Origin: Spongilla lacustris
Lineage: Eukaryota; Porifera; Demospongiae; Spongillida; Spongillidae
Direction of reading: 5' to 3'
Length of the DNA: 64,000 nucleotides
Assembly: GCA_949361645.1 (NCBI GenBank)
Contig: OX442417.1
Location: 7,858,275 to 7,922,274, forward strand
Part shown: positions 22,721-36,500 of the stretch, piece by piece
Layout of the letters: every line of letters begins with the position of its first letter
Position numbering within the stretch: the stretch's first letter is position 1
The notes under the pieces: model-generated
The model's database searches: none
Seen by the model: the letters and a program-made list of their open reading frames with translations, nothing else
Told to the model about the DNA's origin: nothing
Position numbers and translations under genes: made by a program

Positions 22721-23809
22721 GTGTCGACATGTTAGTGGCCTTGATGCAAACTGACACCACCGGCAATCATCTACAGGCAGGCCTTTTTATTTCTCCTCAA
22801 ATCAATGATGTGTTAAAGCTCGAACATTTTTTGACCTGTATGTACCAGGGGTGAATCCATGATTTTGGGAAGGCTTAATAACAATATTCACAATAACGTC
22901 AAAAATCACATGAAATAATAATTTAATGAAATTCATTTGAGGTTAATTGATTCATATTCAATGCTGTCCGCTATCTTGGTGCTCAAGTTAGTATAGAACG
23001 GTATGGGCAATTTACAGATTTTTTTTAATTGTTTATGCCAGTTTTGGGTCTCATAATACTGTTATATTCTTACCATGGAATGACGTCAGTGCCCACTGTC
23101 AAAAAAATAAAACCAAACCCATAATCACTTCAGTACTGTGAACGGACAGTAACAACCAAAAGCTTTGTTTTGCCCATACAGTCCTATAGTAACTTGTGCA
23201 CCAAGATGGCGGACAACAAATTTCAAGGAATGTCATTGCTCACGCGATGAAAAGGGTCTATTCAGGGGCAGAAACAATGTAGGGGTAAGAGATGTGTAAC
23301 TCAATGTAAGTTAAAAGTACGTCTAAATACAGTACTCCATGAATTCATCAAAAAGCAACTGTTGAGTTGCGTTAGCAATATGCGTGTACTAGTGTTCTTC
23401 GGCTCATACGTGTGACACCCCCCTCATTATGTATTCATACTCCCCCTTGGATGAAATCCTGCATGCGTCAACCCCTGCAAAGCTGCCTAAATGGAAACAT
23501 ATAAATGCACATGAAGAAAAACACGTTATGCGAAAGAGGTATGATGGAAACAATGTACAAATCATGATTAGTGGTAATGAATTTTAAGTATGGTAAACTG
23601 TTAAGTCAATTATGTGAATACAGCTCATATTCTTTATACAAGTGGAATCATATGCAGAGGGAGGCCGAAAAGATATTCAACAATCAATTTTCACCATACT
23701 CAGTCTGACTGTATGGAATTATTGGTTGATAATTGTACCTCGCAATTTAAAACATGTATAATTGAGAGTTCAGCAGGGTTGGTCAAAGAATCCAAGCCAG
23801 ACCATTAGG
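22721..23809. other. Spacer upstream of the modular receptor gene
   Basis: No exon recognised. It should hold the promoter of the gene starting at 23810, but no TATA box or clear initiator was found. Confidence 0.35.
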
Positions 23810-24567
23810 ATGAAAGAGTTTCACTATTTCCAGCTGGCCGTCTGCGCTTTAAGCGTTACAGTTGTCAGTTCCCTTACTTCATTTCTCCCCAGCATATCAG
23901 GCATGCAGTGGAAAATGGTAGGATATCTGGACATGACCGATCCTGTCGCAGCAATGTCCCAGTGCGTGGCAAAAGATCTCATCGCCCAGATCTTCGTGCG
24001 GGAAGAGAACCACCAGCGCCGCCGTTGCGTGGTGCGATTCGCTGACGGTACCTACCTCAGGAGCCGCCTACCAAATGGTCTGCGGGAGGTTCCGCGGCTA
24101 TCAAGTAGGATCGCCTGACGCTTTCAACGAAGCCGTCAGTAATGGAACCATCGAAGGCCGGCCATTACGTTGACGGGATCAGCATCACCTACGGGTCACC
24201 TGGAAGCAGACGTCACGTGTTCACCTACGCCGCTGGAATTGAAGAAGCATCGTTTGTAAGTAGTTACCCGTGCACAGGTGGGGGAGTAGCCCGCCCCCGC
24301 TTGTGGGTTCCGACTACTTTTGTGAGTCTGGCTTCACTAGTTTAACAATAAGCTACGTGGGCACCCAGCTTTACTCGTCTGACGTGCTGTGGGACGGACA
24401 GCAGTGCGGAGGGAACGAGGGTACGTGCTGCAACCCGCCCAACCTCCCGTGGTTCTGTAAGAACCTTACGACCCCAATTACGGGGAACATTGAGGTCCGG
24501 ATATGTTTGGATGAAGATCTCAGTAACGAGAACGTGGCCGTTGAGTTTTACGAGCTGTACATACTCG
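23810..24567 (+). CDS. Receptor N-terminal exon: signal peptide and conserved ectodomain, with three frame breaks
   Basis: ATG at 23810 starts a hydrophobic leader (FQLAVCALSVTVVSS), then YLDMTDP. The domain continues in a shifted frame from about 23947 (QQCPSAWQKISSP, MVCGRFRGYQVGSPDAF), shifts again near 24155 (HYVDGISITYGSPGSRRH) and again near 24280 (LVGSDYFCESG, LWDGQQCGG, GTCCNPPNLPWFCK). It ends at a GTGAGT donor after 24567, in phase 1. The three shifts fit one extra base, one extra base and one missing G in a G run. The domain resembles an uncharacterised ectodomain that I recall from sponge and cnidarian proteins. Assembly error and real decay both remain possible. Confidence 0.6.
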
Positions 24568-27500
24568 GTGAGTTGATGACACTAGTATATAGCTGCATAC
24601 GTAGGATGCCTAACTTATAATTAGAGCATGAGCTGAGGGATCTCGAGAGTTTAATGGGGGAGGGATGATTAAACTCCTCCTGTCCCGAAACATCCCTCAA
24701 CAAAAGTGGATGGTATAGCAGACTGCAATAGTTAGTGAGGGAATATCGGTCTTCTTAGAATTAGTTACCATGCTTACACATAGTGTCAGCCCCGTAGTCA
24801 GAGAGGTACGTTTGCACCTCCCCCACAGGGCAGCTGCTTCACACTTCAAAGAACCTAGCTCTGATGTTTAAGTTTGTACCAGTGCATATGCAATATAAAA
24901 TACGTACCTTTTTAAATGCCTCAGTGTACTGATATAGGAACTGTTAATTTTAATATCTATTGTTCTGAATGTCCACCCGGACGTAAAATAGTTTTTAATT
25001 AATATAGGTACATGGTGGATATACCGGTTATATAATATATTAAATGGTATATGCATACTGGTTTGGTTCTAATTTGAGTGAGTGCTTCAACTGTGGAATT
25101 AAAACAACCTTTTGCATATGTCCCTGTTACCACTGACCAATGTGAAAGTTCACCCCCCTTTCCTATAAAATACATGTCCATACCTTGATGTGCAATGTTC
25201 AATTGGCTCGACCTCCCACCCCTAACCTTGAGTACGTATGGTAAAAAAACAAAGCTTGTTATTCATCAGGTTTCTAAAACATGCACACAATTCAACAGCG
25301 GATGGGTTACTCACTGTCACATTTTTTTTCATGTGGTAATGATGTAAACCAAGCTGGTGGCATGTTGGCTAAGGTGAGATTGAGTTCTTAACTTACGATG
25401 AAAGGAAGTGCATAAGGGGACACAGAATGTAATTCATAGTGCCCAGCAATCTAACGGTGTATTGTTAACAATCTAATAGCAGGTTGTCATTTCTGATGTA
25501 TGTGACTCTCCAATTGCAGCTACTGCTCAAAACATAGCTACAGTGGCTGTGTTCAACACAAATAACACTCTACGCCAACTTGAGATATTCTGGACACCAT
25601 TGGTAACAACACCATCAGCCATGTTTTTATTACCAACCAGTACTATTCCCCATCCTCTCTCTGCATGCAGGGAGGCAATGTGACCTCATACATAGTGACA
25701 GTTCTGGGTGATGGCACTGCTGTTGGTCAAGGCTTCACTACCTGTGGAGCCTCAACATGTTCTTATATCCAACAAGGCTCACTTTTGGCCTCCAATTACA
25801 ACATAGTAGTGATATCCATAAACGGCGATGGAAGTACAGGTTCACAGAATAATGTTACCATATATGGTGAGATACAGCAATGATGTATACATTTGTACGT
25901 TATAAAACTCTAACCAGAATTGTGTGTAGATGCAAGTACACTGGTATATGGGAAAAAGTACTGAAATATTACATATATCATGTTATGCGCTGAGGATTTA
26001 ACTGTGGGGGAAGAATGAATCGAATAGTATCTTGTAGGTCCCAGCAATGTAATCATCAGAAATGTCACCTTTCTGGGCTACAATAACTCCATCACAAGAC
26101 TTGGCTGTTCATTCCTCAACAACCAGTCCTACTACTGCCTGATGTGCTGCAGTACTGATCCCTCTGTCCCTCCTGCCTCAAGTGTGTACAACATCTCCAC
26201 CACAAGTGGCACAGATGTGACTGTCAGCCTTGGTGGCCTCACCAGTGGTCAGATGTACTATTGCAAGGCAGCAGCTACCTTTACTAATTCCACACAGCAG
26301 TGTAGTGGGTCAGTAATAGGAGGAGTCAAACTATTCTCCAGCTTCACAATCCCTGTAGCAACATCTTCCACATCTGGTAGGACATAGCATTATATGCTGA
26401 TAATATAAATGTCAATATCATTATTTTTTATACTCTCCCTTTATTTATAATTAGAGTCTTTGTATAATTCGTCATTTTCTTAATCACAATTAAAAGATAG
26501 ATGATTGACCACATGCATAGTGAGGCTATATAAATATATGTATAAGCCGTTCATACTAAAGGATAATAGAAAGAAGGCTCATAATTGCAGTCAAAGAAAC
26601 CATGACAAATAGCAACTTAATACTACTAAAACATCTCAATTGAATCAGAGATTAAGTCTGAATATGAATATGTACCTCTGTAGTTGCAGTCGTCGCTCTT
26701 CTAAATATTTCTACTGTGGCTGTATTCAACCTTAACAACACTCTATACCAACTTGAGATATCTTGGAAACCATTGGTAACAACACCAACAAACATGTTTG
26801 ATGCCTTATGACATGCCAGTACTCTTCCCCATCCCTTCTCACCATGCAGGGAGGCAATGTGACCTCGTACATAGTGACAGTTCTGGGTGATGGCACAGCT
26901 GTTGGTCAAGGCTTCACTACCTGTGGAACCTCAATATGTTCTTATATCCAACAAGGCTCACTTTTGGCCTCCAATTACACTTTAATAGTGACATCCATAA
27001 ATGGAGATGGAAGCACTGGTTCACAGAACAGTAGTACTATACGTGGTAAGGAATGAATTAAGTAATCAGTTGTATACATGTATACAGTAATGATCAAGAT
27101 GGTCCAAGCTTGCCTCAATTTGCCCAGCAGAAACATTTCCATGTCTGAGTGGGACTTACACCCTTAAATTAACAACTTGATTCCACTTTCAGCTCTGTGT
27201 ATATTAAAAATGACCATCTATTTTGTGAGTGTAATGTAAATTTGATTGCATCGCCATAAAAAAAATCAGATGAAGTGAAAGTGCACACTGAGGGTTAGGG
27301 ACAGGGTGAGAGGAAGGTACAAAAGGAACATGATCTAGACAGGAGATGCTTATTAGCAAAGTCTAAATCTTAAATATGATTACCAAATATTAAATAAGCC
27401 CACCCTCGGGTCAATGTTTATTCAATATCGAAGATTCTGAATGTGTTACAGCAGTGGTTTGAAGTTATCTAATGATAATCATTTATCTGCCATAGAAAGT

Positions 27501-30500
27501 ATGAAATCTGTGCATCATTCATTAGCATTAAAGTACTCTAGTTTTGTGACGTAATATTTGTCATAAACATTCTGATTAAGCAACAGATCAACACACTAGC
27601 TGTTTTTTTATATCACTACTTTTCTGATAGTTTCCTACAATAAAGTCCTCAAGAACATCTCGTTTCCAATCTCCATTGCAAGCCTTGGATGTTCATTTCT
27701 CAACAACCAGTCCTACTACTGCCTGATGTGCTGCAGTACTGATCCCTCTGTCCCTCCTGCCTCAAGTGTGTACAACATCTCCACCACAAGTGGCACAGAT
27801 GTGACTGTCAGCCTTGGTGGCCTCACCAGTGGTCAGATGTACTACTGCATGGCAGCAGCTACCAACATAACCTCCACACAATGCAGTAGCTCAGTGGTGG
27901 GGGGAGTGAAGCTATTCTTCAGCTTTGTGACCACTACTATAGTACCTTCAGTTTTTGGTATGATTTTACATCTTGATTCCATTAAGACCAATAACTATCA
28001 AATAATTACTGTTTATAGTATACTCTTAAATAGGCATAATTTTATATGTAATAAGCATGCAGTATACAACTTTAATCCATTGAAAAAACAAATCATCAGG
28101 AAGTATATACATGTTCACACACAACCACACACAATACAAACAATCACACTAATAAATTTAGACTATGTTTTTTTGTGAACTAGTGGCATACAGTACACTG
28201 CATTTATGTAGGCAGAGAGGTTCTGATTTGATATGTGCCGTGAGTAAAGACTAACTATATCAAAACATTTCCTTTGGCAGTCCCTACTCTTAATGTTTCT
28301 TCTGTGACTGTTTTCAACCTTAACAACACTCTCCGTCAACTTGAGATATCCTGGACACCATTGGTAACAACACCACCAGCCATGTTTGGTGCCTTATTAC
28401 TATGTCAATACTCTTCCCCATCCCTTCTCATCATTCAGGGAGACAATGTGACATCGTACGTAGTGACAGTTCTGGGTGATGGCACTGCTGTTGGTCAAGG
28501 CTTCACTACCTGTGGAACCTCAACATGTTCTTATATCCAACAAGGCTCACTTTTGGCCTCCAATTATACTGTAATAGTGACATCCATAAATGGAGGTGGA
28601 AGTATGGGTTCACAGGACAATGCTACCATATATGGTGAGATACAGCAATGAGGCGGTGTAAAACACAGCAGATTTGTATGTACATATGTGACTGACTTTG
28701 TAGCAAGGTTAATGTTGATGCAGCGACACACATAAGGTACACACTAACAAGGGTCAGACTTGTAGGCTGCATGTCACTGATCAACAAACACTGCTCATTA
28801 GATGATGTCAACATTACTTGCATGTTATACATGCAATTGTACTGGTACATAGGAAACATGAAATACAAAACTGCTGAAGCAAACATTAAAACACTGCACA
28901 TACACAATGTACAAGTTTGTGCCCTATATATTTGACTGTGGGAGGAATATGTGATGCGGTATCTTATACGTCCCAGCAATGGACTCATCAGAAATGTCAC
29001 CTTTCTGGGCTACAATAACTCCATCACTAGCCTTGGCTGTTCATTCCTCAACAACCAGTCCTACTACTGCCTGATGTGCTGCAGTACTGATTCCTCTGTC
29101 CCTCCTGCCTCAAGTGTGTACAACATCTCCACCACAAGTGGCACAGATGTGACTGTCAGCCTTGGTGGCCTCACCAGTGGTCAGATGTACTACTGCAAGG
29201 CAGCAGCTACCTTTACTAATTCCACACAGCAGTGTAGTGGATCAGTGATAGGAGGAGTTAAAATATTCACCAGCTTCTCAAATCCAGTAGCAACACCTTC
29301 CACATCTGGTAGGACATACAGTATTACATGTATAACAATTCAATAAGTAATTAATATATTTGCTGATATAAAAAGCTTGTACTGCATATTTATCTGGTAT
29401 GATAGTAGATTTCTGTCCAGGTTGCCCCAAATATTGTACCAACTGTTTTGCACAATTCATGATTAAGTGAATCTATCACCTTGTGAGGCTCAATAAATCT
29501 ATGTACATAATTATCATGTCCATATATATTTATGGAATTGCACTTATTGATCCTTGCTAACAACAATTAAAAGTGATGAAACCATGAATGTATAAAAAAT
29601 TGCAAGTGCTAATTATAAACATCTCTGATTAAGTCTGAATCTGAATATGTACCTCTCCAGTGGCAGTCACATCTCTAAATATTTCTAATGTGGCTGTGTT
29701 CAACCTTAACAACACTCTACGCCAACTTGAGATATCCTGGACACCATTGGTAACAACACCACCAGCCATGTTTGGTGCCGTATTGCATACCAGTACTATT
29801 CCCCATCCCTTCTTATCATTCAGGGAGGCAATGTGACCTCATACATAGTGACAGTTCTGGGTGATGGCATGCACTGCTGTTGGTCAAGGTTTCACTACCT
29901 GTGGAACCTCAACATGTTCTTATATCCAACAAGGCTCACTATTGGCCTCCAATTACAATATAGTAGTGATATCCATAAATGGCGATGGAAGTGCAAGGTC
30001 ATCGAACAGTTTTACTATATATGGTGAGCTATATAAGTAGTGTTAGTATGATAATTGTTATACTCAATACATTTTAAAATTATATGCCAGTATATCCACA
30101 CATATATTTGACATAACAGAGATACAGAATTATAGATGGCCAGTCTTAATGAATTCTGATTCTTGAAACAATATTTGATTTGTGGCTTGGAAATAGGCTT
30201 ATAAATAGCAGTACATGTACTTTGAACTACAGATGCTTCATCAGTGGATGGAGCAAGCATTTAAAGAAAATTACATTGTCTTGTACACTGCAGCCTGCAA
30301 ATACATGTACTACAGTGGAGAACATGGTAGTTGGACAAATAATTTTTCTCATAAACTTTTACTTTCGAATGGAGTATCTCAGTAGCCTTACAGTTTTATT
30401 AAAATCCAATTGCACACATCTGAGCCTATACCACTTGGCCATATAAGCTTGAAAAAGAAATAGGTCAAATGACTTCTAAGGCTCGTTAATAAATTATTTA

Positions 30501-33500
30501 GTGACTCCTCTCCAAAACAATTTGTTCGTCGGGTTTCACCACGCGCATTGAACAGATCCCAACGAAATTGGGTTTGTAACTAAAGGACCTACGTACGCAA
30601 GTTTTCAGTCTTACGCATCTAACATCGGACTAACCGTTGTGCCGTTATTCACAAAAAGGCGCCATTGTAGGGCCTAAAGTGTTAAGATCGACGTTTTCCC
30701 ATGCGCTTTCGATAGCTTGCAGGGATTTCAGGTTAAATCGTACGATGGGCATTCTATTGATTTAGCTACGGTATGAACTCATTGCGATAAAACTACCATA
30801 CAAAACATGTTTTGAAACATCAGTGGCTTGGTAGTGTCGCCATTTTGAATAATTTCGATTAATTACACTATGAATATAATTTCAAACACTGCATCGGTCC
30901 GGTTATTTCTGGTTATTCCAATGGCTGAGGGCGTAGCCTGTGTTGATGAAAACGGTTCTTTTGATAACCAAACCGACGAAGCTGCACCTACCGAGTACGA
31001 GTCGATCTTCAAGACAAGCTAGCAAGGCTGCTGTATCGACATGGACAGAGCTTAAAAAGCGACGGGAAGTCAGTCTCCACACCAAGTCACCAACTGACGA
31101 GATTGTTGAAGCACTCAGACTCTGGGATATTCCAGGTACGGTACCTGGAATTTCCCAGAGTGCTTCAACAATCGCTTCGGGTACTTTCCTTGTGGAGACT
31201 GACTTCCGGTCGCTTTTTAAGCTCTGTCCATGTCAATACAGCAGCCTTGCTAGCTTGTCTTGAAGATCGACTCGTACTCGGTAGGTGCAGCTTCGTCGGT
31301 TTGGTTATCAAAAGAACCGTTTCCATCAACACAGGCTACGCCCTCAGCCATTGGAATAACCAGAAACAACCGGTGTTTGAAATTATATTCATAGTATAAT
31401 TAATCGAAATTATTCAAAATGGCGACACTACCAAGCCACTGATGTTTCAAAACATGTTTTGTACGGTAGTTCTATCGCAATGAGCTCATACCGTAGCTAA
31501 ATCGATAGAATGCCCATCGTACGATTTAACCTGAAATTCCTGCAAGCTATCGAAAGCGCATGGGAAAACGTCGATCTTAACACTTCAAGCCCTACAATGG
31601 CGCCTTTTTGTGAATAACGGCACAACGGTTAGTCCGATGTTAGATGCGTAAGACTGAAATCTTGCGTACGTAGGTCCTTCAGTTACAAACCCAATTTCGT
31701 TGGGATCCGTTCAATGTGCGTGGAGAAACCCGACGAACAAATTGTTTTGGAGAGGAGTCACTAAATTATTAATTTACGAGCCTTAGAAGTCATGTGACCT
31801 ATTTCTTTTTCAAGCTTATATGGCCAAGTGGTATAGGCTCAGATGTGTGCAATTGGATTTTAATAAAGCTGTAAGGCTACTGAGATACTCTATTCGAAAG
31901 TAAATGTTTATGAGAAAAAAATTATTTGTCCAACTACCATGTTCTCCACTGTACTCTGAATGAATGTGTGATTTCTGATATGGCCAAAAACATTGTTGTA
32001 CTCACTATATTCATTATTACAAGTACAAATAGAATGGAGATATGAGGGGTGATGTAATTAATATGTCAAAACAAAAACTTGTAGCTGTCTACTTGCCAAA
32101 TATGTAAGCACTAATAATTTTTGATGGATCAGTTACGTAATTAGGTGAAAGCAATTACAGTAGAATAACCAAAAAATTTGTACAGCAATTGCTGTCAAGC
32201 AGCCAAGCCATAGTGCATGCAATTCTTTGACAGCCAGCCAAAACAATCAAACAAACAAACAAACAATCAGCAAAAGGACAGACAACTAATTTTCTTGTAA
32301 TGTACAGTATACTAAAGCACATACCGTTAAGCCACCAGTCACATTTATGGAGATGGAGGCATATATGTTTAGGTCACAGTTTATTGGCTTAGCTCAATGA
32401 TATCAGCCATAATTTAGCATAGTGCACACACAGTGCAGTTTCAGCTACAATATGATGCTACCAACTGTATGGTTTTATGCCATGATTAAATCTAAGTCAT
32501 GACATTTTGTCATTGCTGTATGTAATACATTTTTATAGCTATGGTGATGCTACCATTTTTCTGTTTTGCTCATTTTTAGGTCCCAGCAGTAATCTTTTCA
32601 AAAATGCTACATTTCTCAGTTATTCTACTCCTATTGCAAATATTGGCTGTTCATTCCTCAACAACCAGTCCTACTACTGCCTGATGTGCTGCAGTACTGA
32701 TCCCTCTGTCCCTCCTGCCTCAAGTGTGTACAACATCTCCACCACAAGTGGCACAGATGTGACTGTCAGCCTTGGTGGCCTCACCAGTGGTCAGATGTAC
32801 TACTGCAAGGCAGCAGCTACCAACACAACCTCCACACAGTGCAGTAGCTCAATGGTGGGGGGAGTGAAGTTATTCTTCAGCTTTGTGACAACTACTATAA
32901 GACCTTCAGTTTTTGGTATGATTTTACATTAAGACCAATAACTATTAAATAATTACTCTGTATAGTATACTTTTAAGTAGGCATAATTTTGGCACATGTT
33001 ATACGTAATAAGTATGCAGTATAACGTTTTAAATTTAGATTATGTTTGTTTGTGAACTAGTGGCATACAGTACACTGCATTTATGTAGGCAGAGAGGTTT
33101 TGATTTGATATGTGCCGTGAGTAAAGACTAACTATATCAAAACATTTCCTTTGGCAGTCCCTATTCTTAACGTTTCTTCTGTGACTGTTTTCAACCTTAA
33201 CAACACTCTCCGTCAACTTCAGATATCCTGGACACCATTGGTAACAACACCACCAGCCATGTTTGGTGCCTTATTACTATGTCAATACTCTTCCCCATCC
33301 CTTCTCATCATTCAGGGAGACAATGTGACATCGTACGTAGTGACAGTTCTGGGTGATGGCACTGCTGTTGGTCAAGGCTTCACTACCTGTGGAACCTCAA
33401 CATGTTCTTATATCCAACAAGGCTCACTTTTGGCCTCCAATTACACTGTAATAGTGATATCCATAAATGGAGGTGGAAGTATGGGTTCACAGGACAATGC

Positions 33501-36500
33501 TACCATATATGGTGAGATACAGCAATGAGGTGGTGTAAAACACAGCAGAATTGTGTGTACATATGTGACTGACTTTGTAGCAAGGTTAATATTGATGCAG
33601 CAACACACATAAGGTACACATTAACATGAGAGGGCAAGAGTCAGACTTGTAGGCTGCATGTCTGTGATCAACAAACACTGCGCATTAGATGATGTCAACA
33701 TTACATGTATGTTGCACATGCAATTGTACTGGAAACATGCAGTACAAAACTACTGAAGTAAACATTAATACACTGCACATATCATGTTTGTGCACTGTAT
33801 ATTTGACTGTGGGAGGGATATCTGATGTGATATAGTACATTTATTATAGCTATTGTGATGCTACAATTTTTCTGTTTTGCTCATTTTTAGGTTCCAGCAA
33901 TAATCTTTTCAAAAATGCTACATTTCTCAGTTATTCCACCCCTATCACAAATATTGGCTGTTCATTCCTCAACAACCAGTCCTACTACTGCCTGATGTGC
34001 TGCAGTACTGATCCCTCTGTCCCTCCTGCCTCAAGTGTGTACAACATCTCCACCACAAGCGGCACAGATGTGACTGTCAGCCTTGGTGGCCTCACCAGTG
34101 GTCGTATGTACTACTGCAAGGCAGCAGCTACCAATACAACCTCCACACAATGCAGTAGCTCAGTGGTGGGGGGAGTGAAGTTATACTTCAGCTTTATGAC
34201 AACTACTATAAGACCTTCAGTTTTTGGTATGATTTTACATCTTAATTCCATTAAGACCAACAACTATCAAGTAATTACTGTGTAGAGTATACTTTTAAAT
34301 AGGCATAATTATGGCACATATTATACGTAATAAATATGCAGTATAACGTTTTAAATTTAGATTATGTTTATTTGTGAACTAGTGGCATACAGTACACTGC
34401 ATTTATGTAGGCAGAGAGGTTTTGATTTGATTAGTGCTGTGAGTAAAGACTAACTATATCAAAACATTTGTTTTGGCAGTCCCTTCTCTTAATGTTTCTT
34501 CTGTGACTGTTTTCAACCTTAACAACACTCTCCGTCAACTTGAGATATCCTGGACACCATTGGTAACAACACCACCAGCCATGTTTGGTGCCTTATTACT
34601 ATGTCAATACTCTTCCCCATCCCTTCTCATCATTCAGGGAGACAATGTGACATCGTACGTAGTGACAGTTCTGGGTGATGGCACTGCTGTTGGTCAAGGC
34701 TTCACTACCTGTGGAACCTCAACATGTTCTTATATCCAACAAGGTTCACTTGTGGCCTCCAATTACACTGTAATAGTGACATCCATAAATGGAGGTGGAA
34801 GTATGGGTTCACAGGACAATGCTACCATATATGGTGAGATACAGCAATGAGGTGGTGTAAAACACAGCAGAATTGTATGTACATATGTGACTGACTTTGT
34901 AGCAAGGTTAATGTTGATGCAGCAACACACATAAGGTTCACACTAACATGGAAGGGCAAGGGTCAGACTTGTAGGCTGCATGTCACTGATCAACAAACAC
35001 TGCGCATTAGATGATGTCAACATTACATGTACGTTACACATGCAATTGTACTGGTACATAGGAAACATGAAATACAAAACTACTGAAGCAAACATTAAAA
35101 CACTGCACATATCATGTTTGTGCACTGTATATTTGACTGTGGGAGGGATATATGATGTGATATCTTGTAGGTCCCAGCAATGGACTCATCAGAAATGTCA
35201 CCTTTCTGGGCTACAATAACTCCATCACAAGACTTGGCTGTTCATTCCTCAACAACCAGTCCTGCTACTGCCTGATGTGCTGCAGTACTGATCCCTCTGT
35301 CCCTCCTGCCTCAAGTGTGTACAACATCTCCACCACAAGTGGCACAGATGTGACTGTCAGCCTTGGTGGCCTCACCAGTGGTCAGATGTACTACTGCAAG
35401 GCAGCAGCTATCTTTACTAATTCCACACAGCAGTGTAGTGGATCAGTGATAGGAGGAGTTAAAATATTCACCAGCTTCTCAAATCCAGTAGCAACACCTT
35501 CCACATCTGGTAGGACATATACATGTATAACAATTCAATAAGTAACATATTTGCTGATATAAGAAGCTTGTACAGCATATGTATCTGGTATGATAGTATA
35601 TTGCTGTCCAGGTTGCCCCAAATATTGTACCAACTGTTTTGCACAATTCATGATTAAGTTAATCTATCACCTTGTGAGGCTCAATAAATCTATGTACATA
35701 ATTATCATATTCGTATATATTTATGGAATTGCACATATTGTTCCTTGCTAACAACAATATAAAGTGTTTAGCAATAGCAGTTAATGAAACCATATATGTA
35801 TGAAAAATTGCTAGTGCTATTTATAAACATCTCTGATTAAGCCTGAATCTGAATATGTACCTCTCCAGTGGCTGTCACTCCTCTAAATATTTCTAATGTG
35901 GCTGTGTTCAACCTTAACAACACTCTGCGCCAACTTGAGATATCCTGGACACCATTGGTAACAACACCAGCAGACATACTACTGCCTGATGTGCTGCAGT
36001 ACTGATCCCTTGTCCCTCCTGCCTCAAGTGTGTACAACATCTCCACCACAAGTGGCACAGATGTGACTGTCAGCCTTGGTGGCCTCACCAGTCGTCAGAT
36101 GTACTACTGCAAGGCAGCAGCTACCAACACAACCTCCACACAATGCAGTAGCTCAGTGGTGGGGGGAGTGAAGTTATTCTTCAGCTTTGTGACAACTACT
36201 ATAAGACCTTCAGTTTTTGGTATGATTTTACATCTTGATTCCATTAAGACCAATAACTATCAAATAATTACTATGTATAGTATACTTTTAAATAGGCATA
36301 ATTTTGACACATGTTATATGTAATAAGTATGCAGTATAACGTTTTTAATTTAGATTATGTTTATTTGTGAACTAATGGCATACAGTACACTGCATTTATG
36401 TAGGCAGAGAGGTTCTGATTTGATTTGTGCCATGCGTAAAGACTAACTATATCAAAACATTTGCTTTGGCAGTCCCTTCTCTTAATGTTTCTTCTGTGAC

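Noticed and set aside
23614..23808. 65-aa frame upstream of the receptor start
   Set aside because: No signal peptide, domain or splice link to the receptor. The ATG at 23810 followed by a hydrophobic leader is a better start.
28274..28651. Reading the FN3 module as one uninterrupted 125-codon exon
   Set aside because: Other copies have frame-shifting length changes only in the GTAACA...CAG segment, and removing it restores a normal FN3 strand, so it is treated as an intron.
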